Below are positions 16,221 to 24,461 of a stretch of 43,382 nucleotides of DNA, piece by piece. The DNA is from Prosthecobacter gellanilyticus (GTDB lineage: Bacteria; Verrucomicrobiota; Verrucomicrobiia; Verrucomicrobiales; Verrucomicrobiaceae), in assembly GCF_007992435.1 (NCBI RefSeq), contig NZ_BKAG01000058.1, forward strand, positions 1 through 43,382. The letters run 5' to 3'. How positions within the stretch are numbered: position 1 is the stretch's first letter; every line of letters begins with the position of its first letter. Made by a program: the position numbers and the translations under genes. The notes beneath the pieces are model-generated. The model was not told where the DNA came from, searched no databases, and saw only the letters and a program-made list of their open reading frames with translations.

Positions 16221-17233
16221 TACCATTTGATCGTTCCTTTCTGCCAGACAAGCACACGGTCACGCACCTTGAAAAGTGCCGTCATGATGGTGGAGAAGAA
16301 CACCGCCATCACCACCAGCGCAGAGTAGACCTTGCCATACTCCGCCCACTCCTTGGCCCAGCCGAGATACCATCCGAGGCCAGATTTCACACCCACCGTC
16401 TCAGCCACCACCAGTGTCAGGAAGGCCGCGCCGAGACCCATGAAGAGACCTAAAAAGATGTTAGGCATCGCCGCCGGAATGGCCACGCTGAAGATGAGAT
16501 ACGAAGGCTTCGCACCCAGCGTGCGGGCCACATCCAGATAAGAGGCGCGTGTGTTCGAGATGCCTGATGAAGTCAGCATCGTCACTGGAAACCACACCGC
16601 CAGGGCGATGAGGCTGATCGCGGAAAACAGCGCTGATGGCGAGAGCACAAGCACCAGCGGAATCCACGCTGTGGCAGGAATCGGCCCCACCACCTTCAGC
16701 ACTGGCATGCCCCAGTAACGCGCAGGCGCAAACCAGCCGATGCACACACCGGAAACCAAGCCAGCCATCACACCCAGCGCATATCCGCTGGCCAGCAGAA
16801 AGAGCGAATGCCAGGTGCTGTTCCAGAGCATTCCACGGTCCGTGATGATGCTTTGCAGCACACGCGCAGGACTCGGGAAATAGGGAAGGGGCAGCAGGCG
16901 CAGACCGGTGGTCACCCCTTCAAGAACCGCCAGGAACACAATGCCACCCGCCAGGACAGGACCTGTCTCGCGAAGCCAGCGGCGGAGACCGCTCAGCTTG
17001 AACTGCAGGACGAAAAGGAGAAATCCGATGCCTGCCAGCCCGCCAAGAAAGAGCGAGTAGTTTTGCGTCTCCATCGCAGGCTCTTCGCCTGCCACCACCA
17101 GATGCACGATGAGCGCGACAATTGCAGCAAGAGGCAGGTTCAGCCCGTTGCGCCAGGTCAGCGTGGGTGCCCTTTGATTCAATTCAGGCCAGACTTCTGG
17201 AGTGGCTGCCGTTGGGGAAACTTCAGAATTCAT
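16220..17233 (-). CDS. ABC transporter permease (SsuC/TauC/NrtB-like)
   Basis: A 337-residue inner-membrane protein with about seven hydrophobic segments. The first two (near residues 30-90) form an N-terminal extension relative to the usual 250-residue permease. The typical binding-protein-dependent transport domain runs from about residue 130. It includes the EAA-type loop around ARTLGAKPSYLIFSVAIPAAMP that contacts the ATPase. The ATG at 17233 overlaps the stop codon of the binding-protein frame (ATGA), showing that the upstream gene was designed to be read to 17230. It sits between the binding protein and the ATPase in one operon. Confidence 0.92.
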   Translation of the reverse strand: MNSEVSPTAATPEVWPELNQRAPTLTWRNGLNLPLAAIVALIVHLVVAGEEPAMETQNYSLFLGGLAGIGFLLFVLQFKLSGLRRWLRETGPVLAGGIVFLAVLEGVTTGLRLLPLPYFPSPARVLQSIITDRGMLWNSTWHSLFLLASGYALGVMAGLVSGVCIGWFAPARYWGMPVLKVVGPIPATAWIPLVLVLSPSALFSAISLIALAVWFPVTMLTSSGISNTRASYLDVARTLGAKPSYLIFSVAIPAAMPNIFLGLFMGLGAAFLTLVVAETVGVKSGLGWYLGWAKEWAEYGKVYSALVVMAVFFSTIMTALFKVRDRVLVWQKGTIKW

Positions 17234-18383
17234 CTCGCAACAATCATGGAAGGGCTTGTGCAGCAGGTCTGCACATACGCAGGCGCGCCGATGGTCCGGA
17301 TCTCCATCGCCACGCGCTCCAGCTGGTCGGCGTGGATCTGGCCGCCGGCCACTTTCGGCACCTCCAGCGTCTTCAGCCACGCATCGTTCACACCTTCAAA
17401 CTCCACGTAGATTTGATTGGTGATGGCCTCAATGTCTGTCGTCGGGCTCAGCATGCCGATGGCCATCATGTCCTCCGCCGCGGCTTTGACGCCTCCCGGC
17501 CGCCGCTCACCATGGGCTCAAAGGGCAGCGCCCCCAGAGCCTGGGCGTTCAGCTCAGGGTTCGAGGCCAGATAGCCCTTCTCGATGGACAAACGCGCTGC
17601 TGCATGAGGATTCACGGACACCCACTTGGCGCCTTTCAGGATCGCCCTCGTCGCTGCTGCTGCGGCCTTGGAGTTCTTCTCCGCAAAGGCCGCGTTCATC
17701 ATGATGCTGCAGCAGTACTCGTCAGCATACTCCGTGTCCACACCCAGGTCGGCCACGTTCTGCACCTTGCCAGAGGCCATCATCAGCGAGCCGATCGGCT
17801 CCGAGTTGGCGATCGCATCCACCTCGCCCTTTTCCAGTGCCAGACCCAGTTCGCCGGAAGGGAAGACACGCCATTCAATCTCCGTCCGTGGATCCACCTT
17901 GTGCCTGGAGAGTGTTCGGTTGGCGAAGATGAAGGGTGGTGTTCCCATGCCTGGCACGCCGATGCGTTTGCCGCGCAAATCTTCCACCTTGGAGATCGCT
18001 CCGCCCTTCGGCGCCTGCACCCTCAGACATCCTTTGTGCACACCGGCGGTCATCTTGATGTTCAGGCCTTCCTGGATCGGCTTCAGAAACATCATCACCG
18101 GCTGCTGGCCGATGTGGATGCCACCCAGGTTGATCACGTCTTTGAACTGCGTCCATTCGACCTTCATCTTCTCCACCTCGATCCCCTGTTCCTTGAAGAA
18201 GCCCAGCTCCATCGCCATAAACAGCGGAGCCTCGCAGGTGAGGCCCATGTAGCCCAGCTTGACCTTCATCAGACCGTCTGCTGTCACTTCGGCCGTCGTG
18301 TCCTTCTTGCAGCTTCCCAGAAACGCCGCCGATGCCACAGGCAGGCTCAGAAGAAATTCTTTACGGGAAAGAGGAGTGTTCAT
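17230..18383 (-). pseudogene. ABC transporter substrate-binding lipoprotein, NMT1/SsuA-like, frameshifted
   Basis: The first frame starts at 18383 with a signal sequence (SRKEFLLSLPVASAAFLGSC) ending in a lipobox-like cysteine. It continues with typical NMT1/NrtA features (GYMGLTCEAPLFMAMELG, LRGKRIGVPGMGTPPF). It runs out of frame near 17,497 and stops at 17466. A second frame overlaps it and continues sensibly as VKAAAEDMMAIGMLSPTTD to a stop at 17230 that overlaps the permease start. The span is 1154 bases, one short of a multiple of three. Adding one base in the C/G run at about 17,495-17,501 restores a protein of 384 residues. It is either a recent one-base deletion or a sequencing error; if real, transport is probably impaired. 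Confidence 0.88.
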
Positions 18384-18393
18384 GGATTGATAG

Positions 18394-18588
18394 AACACCG
18401 CCGAACAAGAAGCGGTACTCAAATGGGGCTCACGCTTCGGTCTCATGGTCAGCCAGAAGGACGGCCTGATCGACCACAACCTCCGCACCATCGTCATTGA
18501 TGCCCAAGGCCGCATCCAGCGCGTCTTCGACGGCAATCAGTGGACCACCGATCAACTGATCGCCGAGATGAAGAAAGCCATGTGCTGA
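18394..18588 (+). pseudogene. C-terminal remnant of an SCO1/SenC copper chaperone
   Basis: An open frame without a start codon reads through VSQKDGLIDHNLRTIVIDA and then GRIQRVFDGNQWTTDQLI to a stop at 18588. This matches the C-terminal part of SCO1/SenC/PrrC proteins, including the copper-ligand histidine in the DH motif. The thioredoxin-like N-terminal part with the CxxxC copper site is missing; stop codons at 18388-18393 close the frame upstream. Intact SCO proteins deliver copper to cytochrome oxidase. Here only about 60 residues survive, next to the damaged binding-protein gene. Confidence 0.75.
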
Positions 18589-18634
18589 ACTGAGGATGAG
18601 TGTGGCTATCATCGAGCTTGATGGGCTCAAATAA

Positions 18635-18668
18635 CCTGGATCAGGTTGGATTGACTTGGATTCGCTGA
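18635..18668. repeat. GGAT-periodic repeat, copy 1
   Basis: Starts CCTGGATCAGGTTGGATTGA and continues CTTGGATTCGCTGA. GGAT recurs with a spacing of 10 bases. Similar copies occur at 18786 and 19463 in the same orientation. Confidence 0.7.
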
Positions 18669-18785
18669 GTGCGCCTCACGAAGCTGGTTTCCCAAATTGA
18701 ATGCACTGAGCGCCACCCCTCGCTCCTTGGAAGAACGCCCGCGCCCCAATATCTCCAAATCTCCAATGCTCCTGTGAAAAAAGAG

Positions 18786-18819
18786 CCTGGATCAGGTCGG
18801 ATTCACTCGGATTCCCTCA
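18786..18819. repeat. GGAT-periodic repeat, copy 2
   Basis: Starts CCTGGATCAGGTCGGATTCA and continues CTCGGATTCCCTCA. It differs from copy 1 at six positions over 34 bases. It lies just beyond the stop codon of the hypothetical gene at 18835. Confidence 0.7.
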
Positions 18820-18834
18820 CTCCTCCGGTCTTCC

Positions 18835-19191
18835 CTAAACCATGTGTCGCGGCGTTCGGTGCAGTTTCTGGGGGATTTCTCGAGTGATGTTGACGTGGTG
18901 AGTATTGGCACAATAAAACGCCTGCGTAATCGGGAACGTCCCGCGTTCGAACTGAAGCAAACACGCGCCGTCGATCTCTTCCCCATCATTCTCAAAAGGG
19001 AACTGACGGGGTAGGAACGGGGACAGGGTCCCCCCTTCGGCATCACGCGCGGCTGCATGAAACCAGCCTTCGATGATGAGCCTGCGGCGGTTGTCCAGGA
19101 CCGCAGCCTTCACGGTAAAGCCGCAGGGTTGTTTGAGCAGGGGATCTCCGTCCTCTGCCTCGACCTTATGAGAAAATGGAATTTCGCTCAT
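18835..19191 (-). CDS. Hypothetical protein
   Basis: A 118-residue protein from the ATG at 19191 (MSEIPFSHKVEAEDG). It has no signal peptide or membrane segment and no recognised motif. Its composition looks protein-like (KAAVLDNRRRLIIEGWFHAA), with alternating hydrophobic residues suggesting beta structure. The last 15 residues are basic. The upstream DNA is AT-rich and contains a possible TTGCTA, 17-base spacer, TAAAAT promoter very near the start. It sits alone in a gene-poor region full of repeats and remnants, so it may be a recent arrival or a decaying gene. Confidence 0.5.
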   Translation of the reverse strand: MSEIPFSHKVEAEDGDPLLKQPCGFTVKAAVLDNRRRLIIEGWFHAAARDAEGGTLSPFLPRQFPFENDGEEIDGACLLQFERGTFPITQAFYCANTHHVNITREIPQKLHRTPRHMV

Positions 19192-20083
19192 GGTTATAAT
19201 TTTAACAAATAGCTTCTTTCGTAGCAAGACATTTATTTGCTTACGATATTTGTAGGGTATTGATGGTCCTTCCTGGCAGTTCTTGGCTTTAGTTCATTGA
19301 ACGTAGGACTTGTTTTCTTAACAGGTAAATACCGGTTGGATCGGCGAACGTTACCAACTTTTCTCCGAAAGTTGAGCCCCATGCGCCCGCAGCCCGATGC
19401 TTTGACGGAAGACCGTCCACTTCCTTGCCGTCCGAGGCCTTGGATAGGGACGGTGAAACCAACTTGGATCTGGTCGGATTCACCTGGATCTCCCTCGACC
19501 GAGGTGTCGTCTCTCCCCCAGTCGGTGTCCGCGTCCTGGAGGCCCCGGTAACGAAGACCCAGCGAAAGGCAAGCGGTCCGCAGTCCGAGGCGCGGTCCTC
19601 GCTCGGCGAGCCTCATTCGAGATCAGCGTCATCGTCGACACAGCTTCGGATGCCAGCATCGCTTCAAATTCAGTAGATGCAGATGTGTTCATCAAGAGAA
19701 GAGCCCTTTCCCGGGCCCATCACACTGCCCGAAACCCGCTTCCGTCCAACTGACCCAAGAGGCCCCTTTGGACAGCGTCCTCGTCTCAAAAGCAGCAGTC
19801 TCTCTCAGGAATAATTGTTTGTTAGGCTCCCTCCCTCATCCCCCGTATCCCCAAATCAGGGAAAACCCTGGCAGGAAACACCCACCCACAGCGCGTCTCC
19901 GCGCCGAATGCTCGGAGTGGCAGTGTCTTCCCCCCTGACATCTTGGGCACAAGCTTTGGCAGTGGCATCGAACCGGCGTGAGCGGTTGGATGAGCCGTGC
20001 TTCGGCCTGCGGCGGTCGCCGGTCTCCCCGTCGATCCTTTCTAGGGCGAAGGAAGAACTTCCAGAAACCTATTCTTGCACCCT
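19192..20083. other. Gene-poor interval with one GGAT repeat
   Basis: Nearly 900 bases without a convincing gene on either strand. The frames that are open have atypical composition and no recognisable similarity. The left 140 bases are AT-rich, unlike the surroundings. One copy of the GGAT repeat lies at 19463-19496. The right half holds several short stem-forming stretches but no clear RNA gene. It looks like degraded DNA. Confidence 0.5.
19463..19496. repeat. GGAT-periodic repeat, copy 3
   Basis: Starts CTTGGATCTGGTCGGATTCA and continues CCTGGATCTCCCTC. It keeps the three GGAT units at 10-base spacing while the intervening bases vary. Confidence 0.65.
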
Positions 20084-20749
20084 ATGAGTTCTGAAATCTG
20101 CATTTGCTGCCGTCATGGCAAATTCATCCAGGCCACGCTACGTCTGCCCGACGACCCGGTCGGGTTGGTCATCTTCGCCTATGGCAGTGGCAGTAGCCGC
20201 ATCAGCCCGCGTAACCGCTATGTCGCCGAGGTCCTGCATGAAGCATCCCTGGCCACGCTGCTCATCGACCTTCTGACCGAGGAAGAGGAGGAGGACCACT
20301 CCTCCTCCCGGCAGCATCGTTTTGACATCCCGCTTCTAGCGGATCGTCTGGAGGATGCCTGCACATGGGCGGACTGCCAGCCGCAACTGGCCGCGTTGCC
20401 GCTCGGCTTCTTCGGCAGCAGCACTGGATCCGCTGTGGCCGTGCAGGTCGCCGCCCAGCAGGCAGACAGAATCGCCGCTGTCGTCTCACGTGGGGGGCGG
20501 CCTGATCTCGCGGGTGATGAATCACTGGCGGAAGTGATGTCACCCACACTGCTCATCGTCGGAGAAAAAGACGAGGGGGGCACAAGATTGAACGAGCAGG
20601 CGCGCGCTGAGATGCGCTGCGAGACCGAGCTCCGCATCATTCCCGGCGCCTCACACCTCTTCAGCGAGCCCGGGGCGCTTGAACTCGTCGCCGAAGCCGC
20701 CTCCCAATGGTTTGTCGAGCACATGGAATCGGTGCCCGCTCTCGCTTAG
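20084..20749 (+). CDS. Alpha/beta hydrolase, dienelactone-hydrolase-like
   Basis: A 221-residue alpha/beta hydrolase. The nucleophile elbow is G111-S-S113-T-G115 (FFGSSTGSAVA). The acid is in VGEKDEG, and the histidine is in PGASHLFSEPGALE. The pattern VSRGGRPDLAG followed by SPTLLIVG is typical of the hydrolase domain often found fused or next to phosphoribosyltransferases in actinobacteria; no such partner is present here. An acidic run (EEEEED at 66-71) forms an exposed loop. The ATG at 20084 is preferred to a TTG three codons upstream. It converges on the ligase fusion gene. The substrate is unknown. Confidence 0.85.
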   Translation: MSSEICICCRHGKFIQATLRLPDDPVGLVIFAYGSGSSRISPRNRYVAEVLHEASLATLLIDLLTEEEEEDHSSSRQHRFDIPLLADRLEDACTWADCQPQLAALPLGFFGSSTGSAVAVQVAAQQADRIAAVVSRGGRPDLAGDESLAEVMSPTLLIVGEKDEGGTRLNEQARAEMRCETELRIIPGASHLFSEPGALELVAEAASQWFVEHMESVPALA

Positions 20750-20797
20750 ACCAGTTCTCGAAAAGAATGTCATTTTGAATCGGCGAGCGCAGCGGCC

Positions 20798-23626
20798 TCA
20801 CACTCCCGCCAGCTTCCGCGCATAGGCCAGCGTATCGATCTCTGCAGGCGTCTTGTCCTTGCGGATCGCCTTGATTCGCGGGAACCGCATCGCGAGACCA
20901 CTGTCATGTCGTGAACTCGCCTGGATCGAATCAAACGCGATCTCCAGCACCGTGTCTGGCACCACCGACCTCACACGCCCATTCTCCTCCAGCGTGTTCG
21001 CTGTGAAGTGCTCCGTCAGTTCCTCGATCTCGGCATCCGTCAGCCCGCTGTAAGCCTTGCCAATCACCCGCAGCACTCCGTTCTCATCCTGCACGGCAAA
21101 CGTGTAGTCACTCAGCACATGGGATCTCTTCCCATGGCCTTGCTCGGCTTTGACCACCACCACATCCAGCGTCGCAAAAGCCTTCTTCAGCTTCAGCCAG
21201 GCCTTGCCGCGTCGTCCGGGACTGTAGGCGCTCGCCGGATCCTTCACGATCAGCCCTTCATTCCCACGCCGGCGCGCCGCCATGAACAGCGCCTCGATCT
21301 CCTCCGCGTTCGCCGCCTTCTCCACCACGATCAAGCCCATGCCCTCCGGCATCATCAGCATCTCCAGGGCAGCCCTCCGATCCGCTAACGAACTTTCCAG
21401 CAGGGAATCGCCGTTCAGCCACAGCAGGTCAAACACCACATACCTGACGGTGATGTCACTCGCCAGGAACAGATCTCCCTGATCCTTCCGTCCCAGGCGC
21501 TTCTGCAGATCAAAGAACGTCAGCTTCTTCCCCTCGGCATACGCGATGATCTCTCCATCCAAAATCACATCCGCCTTCAGGCCCTGTGCCGCACGCACCA
21601 CCTCCGGAAACTGCCCGCCCAGCGGCTTCAGATCCCGGCTGAAAATCTCCACCCGCTCTCCCACCTTGTGCACCTGCGCCCGGATCCCATCATACTTGTC
21701 CTCCACCCAAACAGAGTGGGACAGGTTTGTAACCTGTCTCGTCGAAGTCTCCAAAGCTCCAGTATCTTCAAGACGGTCCGATACCTCCACTTGCCCCTCT
21801 GCTTCAAACACGACCTCCCCATCCGCCACTGCAGCATCCACCGCACCTGCCTCACCCTCAGTCATCCTCACCCAGATCCCGTTCGCCGTCTCCTCCGGTG
21901 AAGCCAGCATCATCTTGATCGGTACAAACACCCTCGGCTTGGCCTCCTCCAAATTTCCCGCCTTCGCCAGGCTCGCCGCGCGGCCGATATCGCCACACAG
22001 CATCGCCGCCTCGCGCACATCATCTGCCTTCTGGTCAAAGGCCGCGGCCACCGCCTCCTCGATCAAGCCTTCCTTGGAGCCCATGCGCAGCTCACTGGTC
22101 ATCAGCCGCACCAGCCAGGATCCATCATGCGCGGAGAGCTTCATCAGCGTCTCTCGCAGTAGATCCACCCGTGCCACCTGGCTGCTCGCATGTCTCAATC
22201 CGTCAAAGAGCACCGCGATCTCTTCCAACGACACCGCCTGCGGTTTCAGCGCTGCGCGTTGCAGCACCAGATAGGCCGTGCGCCCCGTGTCCGCCTGGCT
22301 GCGCGAGATGGCACGATACTCCACATCACTCACCCCGCTCACCATCTGCAGCGCACGCCGGATCAGCGACCAGCCTGTGTTCAGCGGCACCTCGCCCGCC
22401 GCCGGATCACTCGTCATGCCTGAGCAATACCGCGTGGCCTTGATGAGATCCTCCTCGGGCAGTCCGCGCAGATATGTGGACAGCACCTCGATCTTCTTCA
22501 GCCTCGAGGACTCTTCTGCCGTCTTCGCGCAAACCGCCGCCCACTGCGAAAACCCGGCGTGCTCCGCATCTGCAAGAGACGAAACGGTCATCATGTCCAC
22601 AGGCTCGCTCGAGCTCGTCGCACGCGATTCGCCAAAAAGAAGCTCCATCTGGTCCGCCTTCTCCAGCGTCCACGCCTCATACCCCAGCGCGCGCAGATCC
22701 GCGGCGAACTCCTGCGTGTACCCGTGCACCAGATACACCCGCTTCGGCTTCACCATCTGCACGGTATCCAGCAGCTCCGGATAGTCCGCATGATCACTCA
22801 ACGGAAAAATCTCATCCACTTGATAGCGATACCGCGCTCCCGGCTGCATCGCCCAGCCCGTCATCATCGCCGTGCGGCAGACCTTCAGCTTTTTCAGCGC
22901 AAGAGACTTCCTGTTGCTCGGTGGAAACAGCAGCACATGCCCCTTCGCATGCGCCGCATCAAAGAGCTTGTACTCCGGCACCTTGCCCAGCACATCCTTC
23001 ACGGCCTCCGTCATCTCCCACACGGCCTTGTGCAGCATCACCGGATACCCCGCCTCGTTCAGCGCGCACAGGATCTCCTGCGCCTTGCCCAGCGAGTATC
23101 CCTGCAGCACAGGAATGCCACCGTCCTCCAGCGTCTCACGCACAAACTTCAGCATCTGCGCGATCACCTCCGCGATCGGTGGGAAATGAAACTGCGGCAG
23201 GCCAAAGGTTGTCTCCATGATCAGCGTGTCTGCCTCCAGCAGCTCACACTTCTCCGAGCTCAAACCCTGCCTCAGCTTGTAGTCCCCCGTGTAGAGCAGC
23301 GTCGCGCCATCACTCTTCCGGGTTAGGTGCAGCATCGCCGAACCAAGAATGTGACCAGCCGGCAGCAGCCGCATTTCCCATCCGTCCACCTCATGCACCT
23401 CACGCATCGGCAGCGCATGAAAGACCGCGTCCTTGTTCAGTCCATAGCGCTCCTTCATCAGATGAAGGGTCAGCTCCGAGCAAAAAGTCATCGCATGCCG
23501 CGCCACATGATCCGCATGAGCATGCGAGATGAAGGCGCGCTTCACCGGAAAGTGCGGATCCAGCCACAGGTCAGGCTCCGGCAGATAAATACCTTGGCGA
23601 TGTGTGACGGTTAGCAGAGACGGCAT
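20798..23626 (-). CDS. MBL-fold DNA exonuclease fused to ATP-dependent DNA ligase
   Basis: A 942-residue fusion. Residues 1-330 are a metallo-beta-lactamase/beta-CASP nuclease of the ligase-associated exonuclease type, with the zinc motif HAHADH at 35-40 and later motifs (LYTGDYKLRQG, PLSDHADYPEL, VYLVHGYTQEF). Residues about 380-942 are an ATP-dependent DNA ligase with an N-terminal alpha-helical domain. Its adenylation lysine is K644 in DKYDGIR, followed by RDLKPLGGQF, LDGEIIAYA, EGLIVKD and WLKLKK motifs, and an OB fold. In other bacteria these are separate neighbouring genes, usually with an Lhr-type helicase and a phosphoesterase; neither is near here. A variable acidic segment of about 50 residues before the lysine is partly encoded by a palindromic repeat. 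The start at 23626 is chosen to remove a 22-residue leader overlapping the divergent control region. Confidence 0.93.
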   Translation of the reverse strand: MPSLLTVTHRQGIYLPEPDLWLDPHFPVKRAFISHAHADHVARHAMTFCSELTLHLMKERYGLNKDAVFHALPMREVHEVDGWEMRLLPAGHILGSAMLHLTRKSDGATLLYTGDYKLRQGLSSEKCELLEADTLIMETTFGLPQFHFPPIAEVIAQMLKFVRETLEDGGIPVLQGYSLGKAQEILCALNEAGYPVMLHKAVWEMTEAVKDVLGKVPEYKLFDAAHAKGHVLLFPPSNRKSLALKKLKVCRTAMMTGWAMQPGARYRYQVDEIFPLSDHADYPELLDTVQMVKPKRVYLVHGYTQEFAADLRALGYEAWTLEKADQMELLFGESRATSSSEPVDMMTVSSLADAEHAGFSQWAAVCAKTAEESSRLKKIEVLSTYLRGLPEEDLIKATRYCSGMTSDPAAGEVPLNTGWSLIRRALQMVSGVSDVEYRAISRSQADTGRTAYLVLQRAALKPQAVSLEEIAVLFDGLRHASSQVARVDLLRETLMKLSAHDGSWLVRLMTSELRMGSKEGLIEEAVAAAFDQKADDVREAAMLCGDIGRAASLAKAGNLEEAKPRVFVPIKMMLASPEETANGIWVRMTEGEAGAVDAAVADGEVVFEAEGQVEVSDRLEDTGALETSTRQVTNLSHSVWVEDKYDGIRAQVHKVGERVEIFSRDLKPLGGQFPEVVRAAQGLKADVILDGEIIAYAEGKKLTFFDLQKRLGRKDQGDLFLASDITVRYVVFDLLWLNGDSLLESSLADRRAALEMLMMPEGMGLIVVEKAANAEEIEALFMAARRRGNEGLIVKDPASAYSPGRRGKAWLKLKKAFATLDVVVVKAEQGHGKRSHVLSDYTFAVQDENGVLRVIGKAYSGLTDAEIEELTEHFTANTLEENGRVRSVVPDTVLEIAFDSIQASSRHDSGLAMRFPRIKAIRKDKTPAEIDTLAYARKLAGV
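21720..21738. repeat. Palindromic element inside the ligase fusion gene
   Basis: A perfect 8-base inverted repeat GACAGGTT/AACCTGTC with a 3-base centre. It lies in frame within the variable segment just before the adenylation lysine codon. Similar GACAGGTT...AACCTGTC palindromes occur as dispersed repeats in related genomes, as recalled and not searched. Confidence 0.65.
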
Positions 23627-23720
23627 GAGAGGGCAGGGGAGATACGAAGCAGCGGCAGCGATGGAGAAAACACAGATTTGGATTTGTGCCACCGCATCTC
23701 CCCATCATCTGTTCTTCATC

Positions 23721-24317
23721 ATGCCCGCCCTCATCTTCGCCACCTCGAACGCTCACAAAGTCCAGGAAGTCGCCGCCATGCTCGGCGCGCCGTGGGACGT
23801 GCAGGGCCTGCGCGCACATCCTCACGTGACATTGCCGGAGGAGACCGGCACCACCTTCGAGGCGAATGCCATCCTCAAAGCCGAGGCCGCCAGCACCGCT
23901 CTCCCCGGCCTCTACGTGATCGCTGATGACTCCGGTCTGGAGGTCGATGCCCTCCATGGCGAGCCTGGCGTCTACTCCGCCCGCTATGCCGGCCCTGATG
24001 CCACGGATGCCGACAACCGCACCCGCTTGAAAGCCGAGCTCAGCAAACTCCCTCCTGCCACCTTCCCCGGTCGTTTCCGGTGCTGCCTCGTCCTCGCGCT
24101 GGATGGCAAGGCCCTCCACGTCACTCACGGCACGGTCGAAGGCCAGCTCCGCCTCACCGAGCAGGGCAGCGGCGGCTTCGGCTACGACTCCCTCTTCCAG
24201 CCCGATGGCTTCGCCGATACCTTCGGCGTCCTCAGCCCCGAGGTGAAAAACCAGCTCAGCCACCGCGCCCGGGCCCTCGATCTCATGCGCACCTGGATGT
24301 CCCAGAATCTGAGTTGA
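23721..24317 (+). CDS. rdgB: XTP/dITP pyrophosphatase (RdgB/HAM1)
   Basis: A 198-residue enzyme of normal family length that hydrolyses dITP, XTP and ITP to the monophosphates and keeps them out of nucleic acids. Motifs in order are the substrate-binding FATSNAHKVQEV at residues 6-17, GTTFEANAILKAEAA, the catalytic DDSGLEVDAL, the GVYSARYAG loop, and GFGYDSLFQP near the C-terminus, followed by LSHRARAL. The start at 23721 gives the standard N-terminus. It is divergent from the ligase fusion gene with 94 bases between starts. A shared genome-maintenance theme is plausible. Confidence 0.95.
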   Translation: MPALIFATSNAHKVQEVAAMLGAPWDVQGLRAHPHVTLPEETGTTFEANAILKAEAASTALPGLYVIADDSGLEVDALHGEPGVYSARYAGPDATDADNRTRLKAELSKLPPATFPGRFRCCLVLALDGKALHVTHGTVEGQLRLTEQGSGGFGYDSLFQPDGFADTFGVLSPEVKNQLSHRARALDLMRTWMSQNLS

Positions 24318-24461
24318 GCTGAGATCAAGAAAAAGGGAATCAAGTAAGGGGTTCGGACTATTTCCAAGCCCAGCTATGGGTGCCCATTCCTGGCTAAAAT
24401 CTTAGAAAACCGTTACAACTCCCACCTTGGTTAAAAGGACCTCTTCTGGAATTATGTAGCT

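Noticed and set aside
18627..18668. Possible TPP riboswitch, because the minus strand reads AACCTGATCCAGG next to an NMT1-type transporter
   Set aside because: Only the short AACCTGATC string matches. The GGG-TGC and CTGAGA parts and the GCGTAGGGA end are missing, and the string belongs to a repeat that also occurs where no transporter follows.
19480..19695. Short minus-strand frame beginning MMNTSASTEFEAML
   Set aside because: The first 28 codons look protein-like, but the rest is Arg/Gly/Pro-rich and atypical. No homologous motif and no clear promoter.
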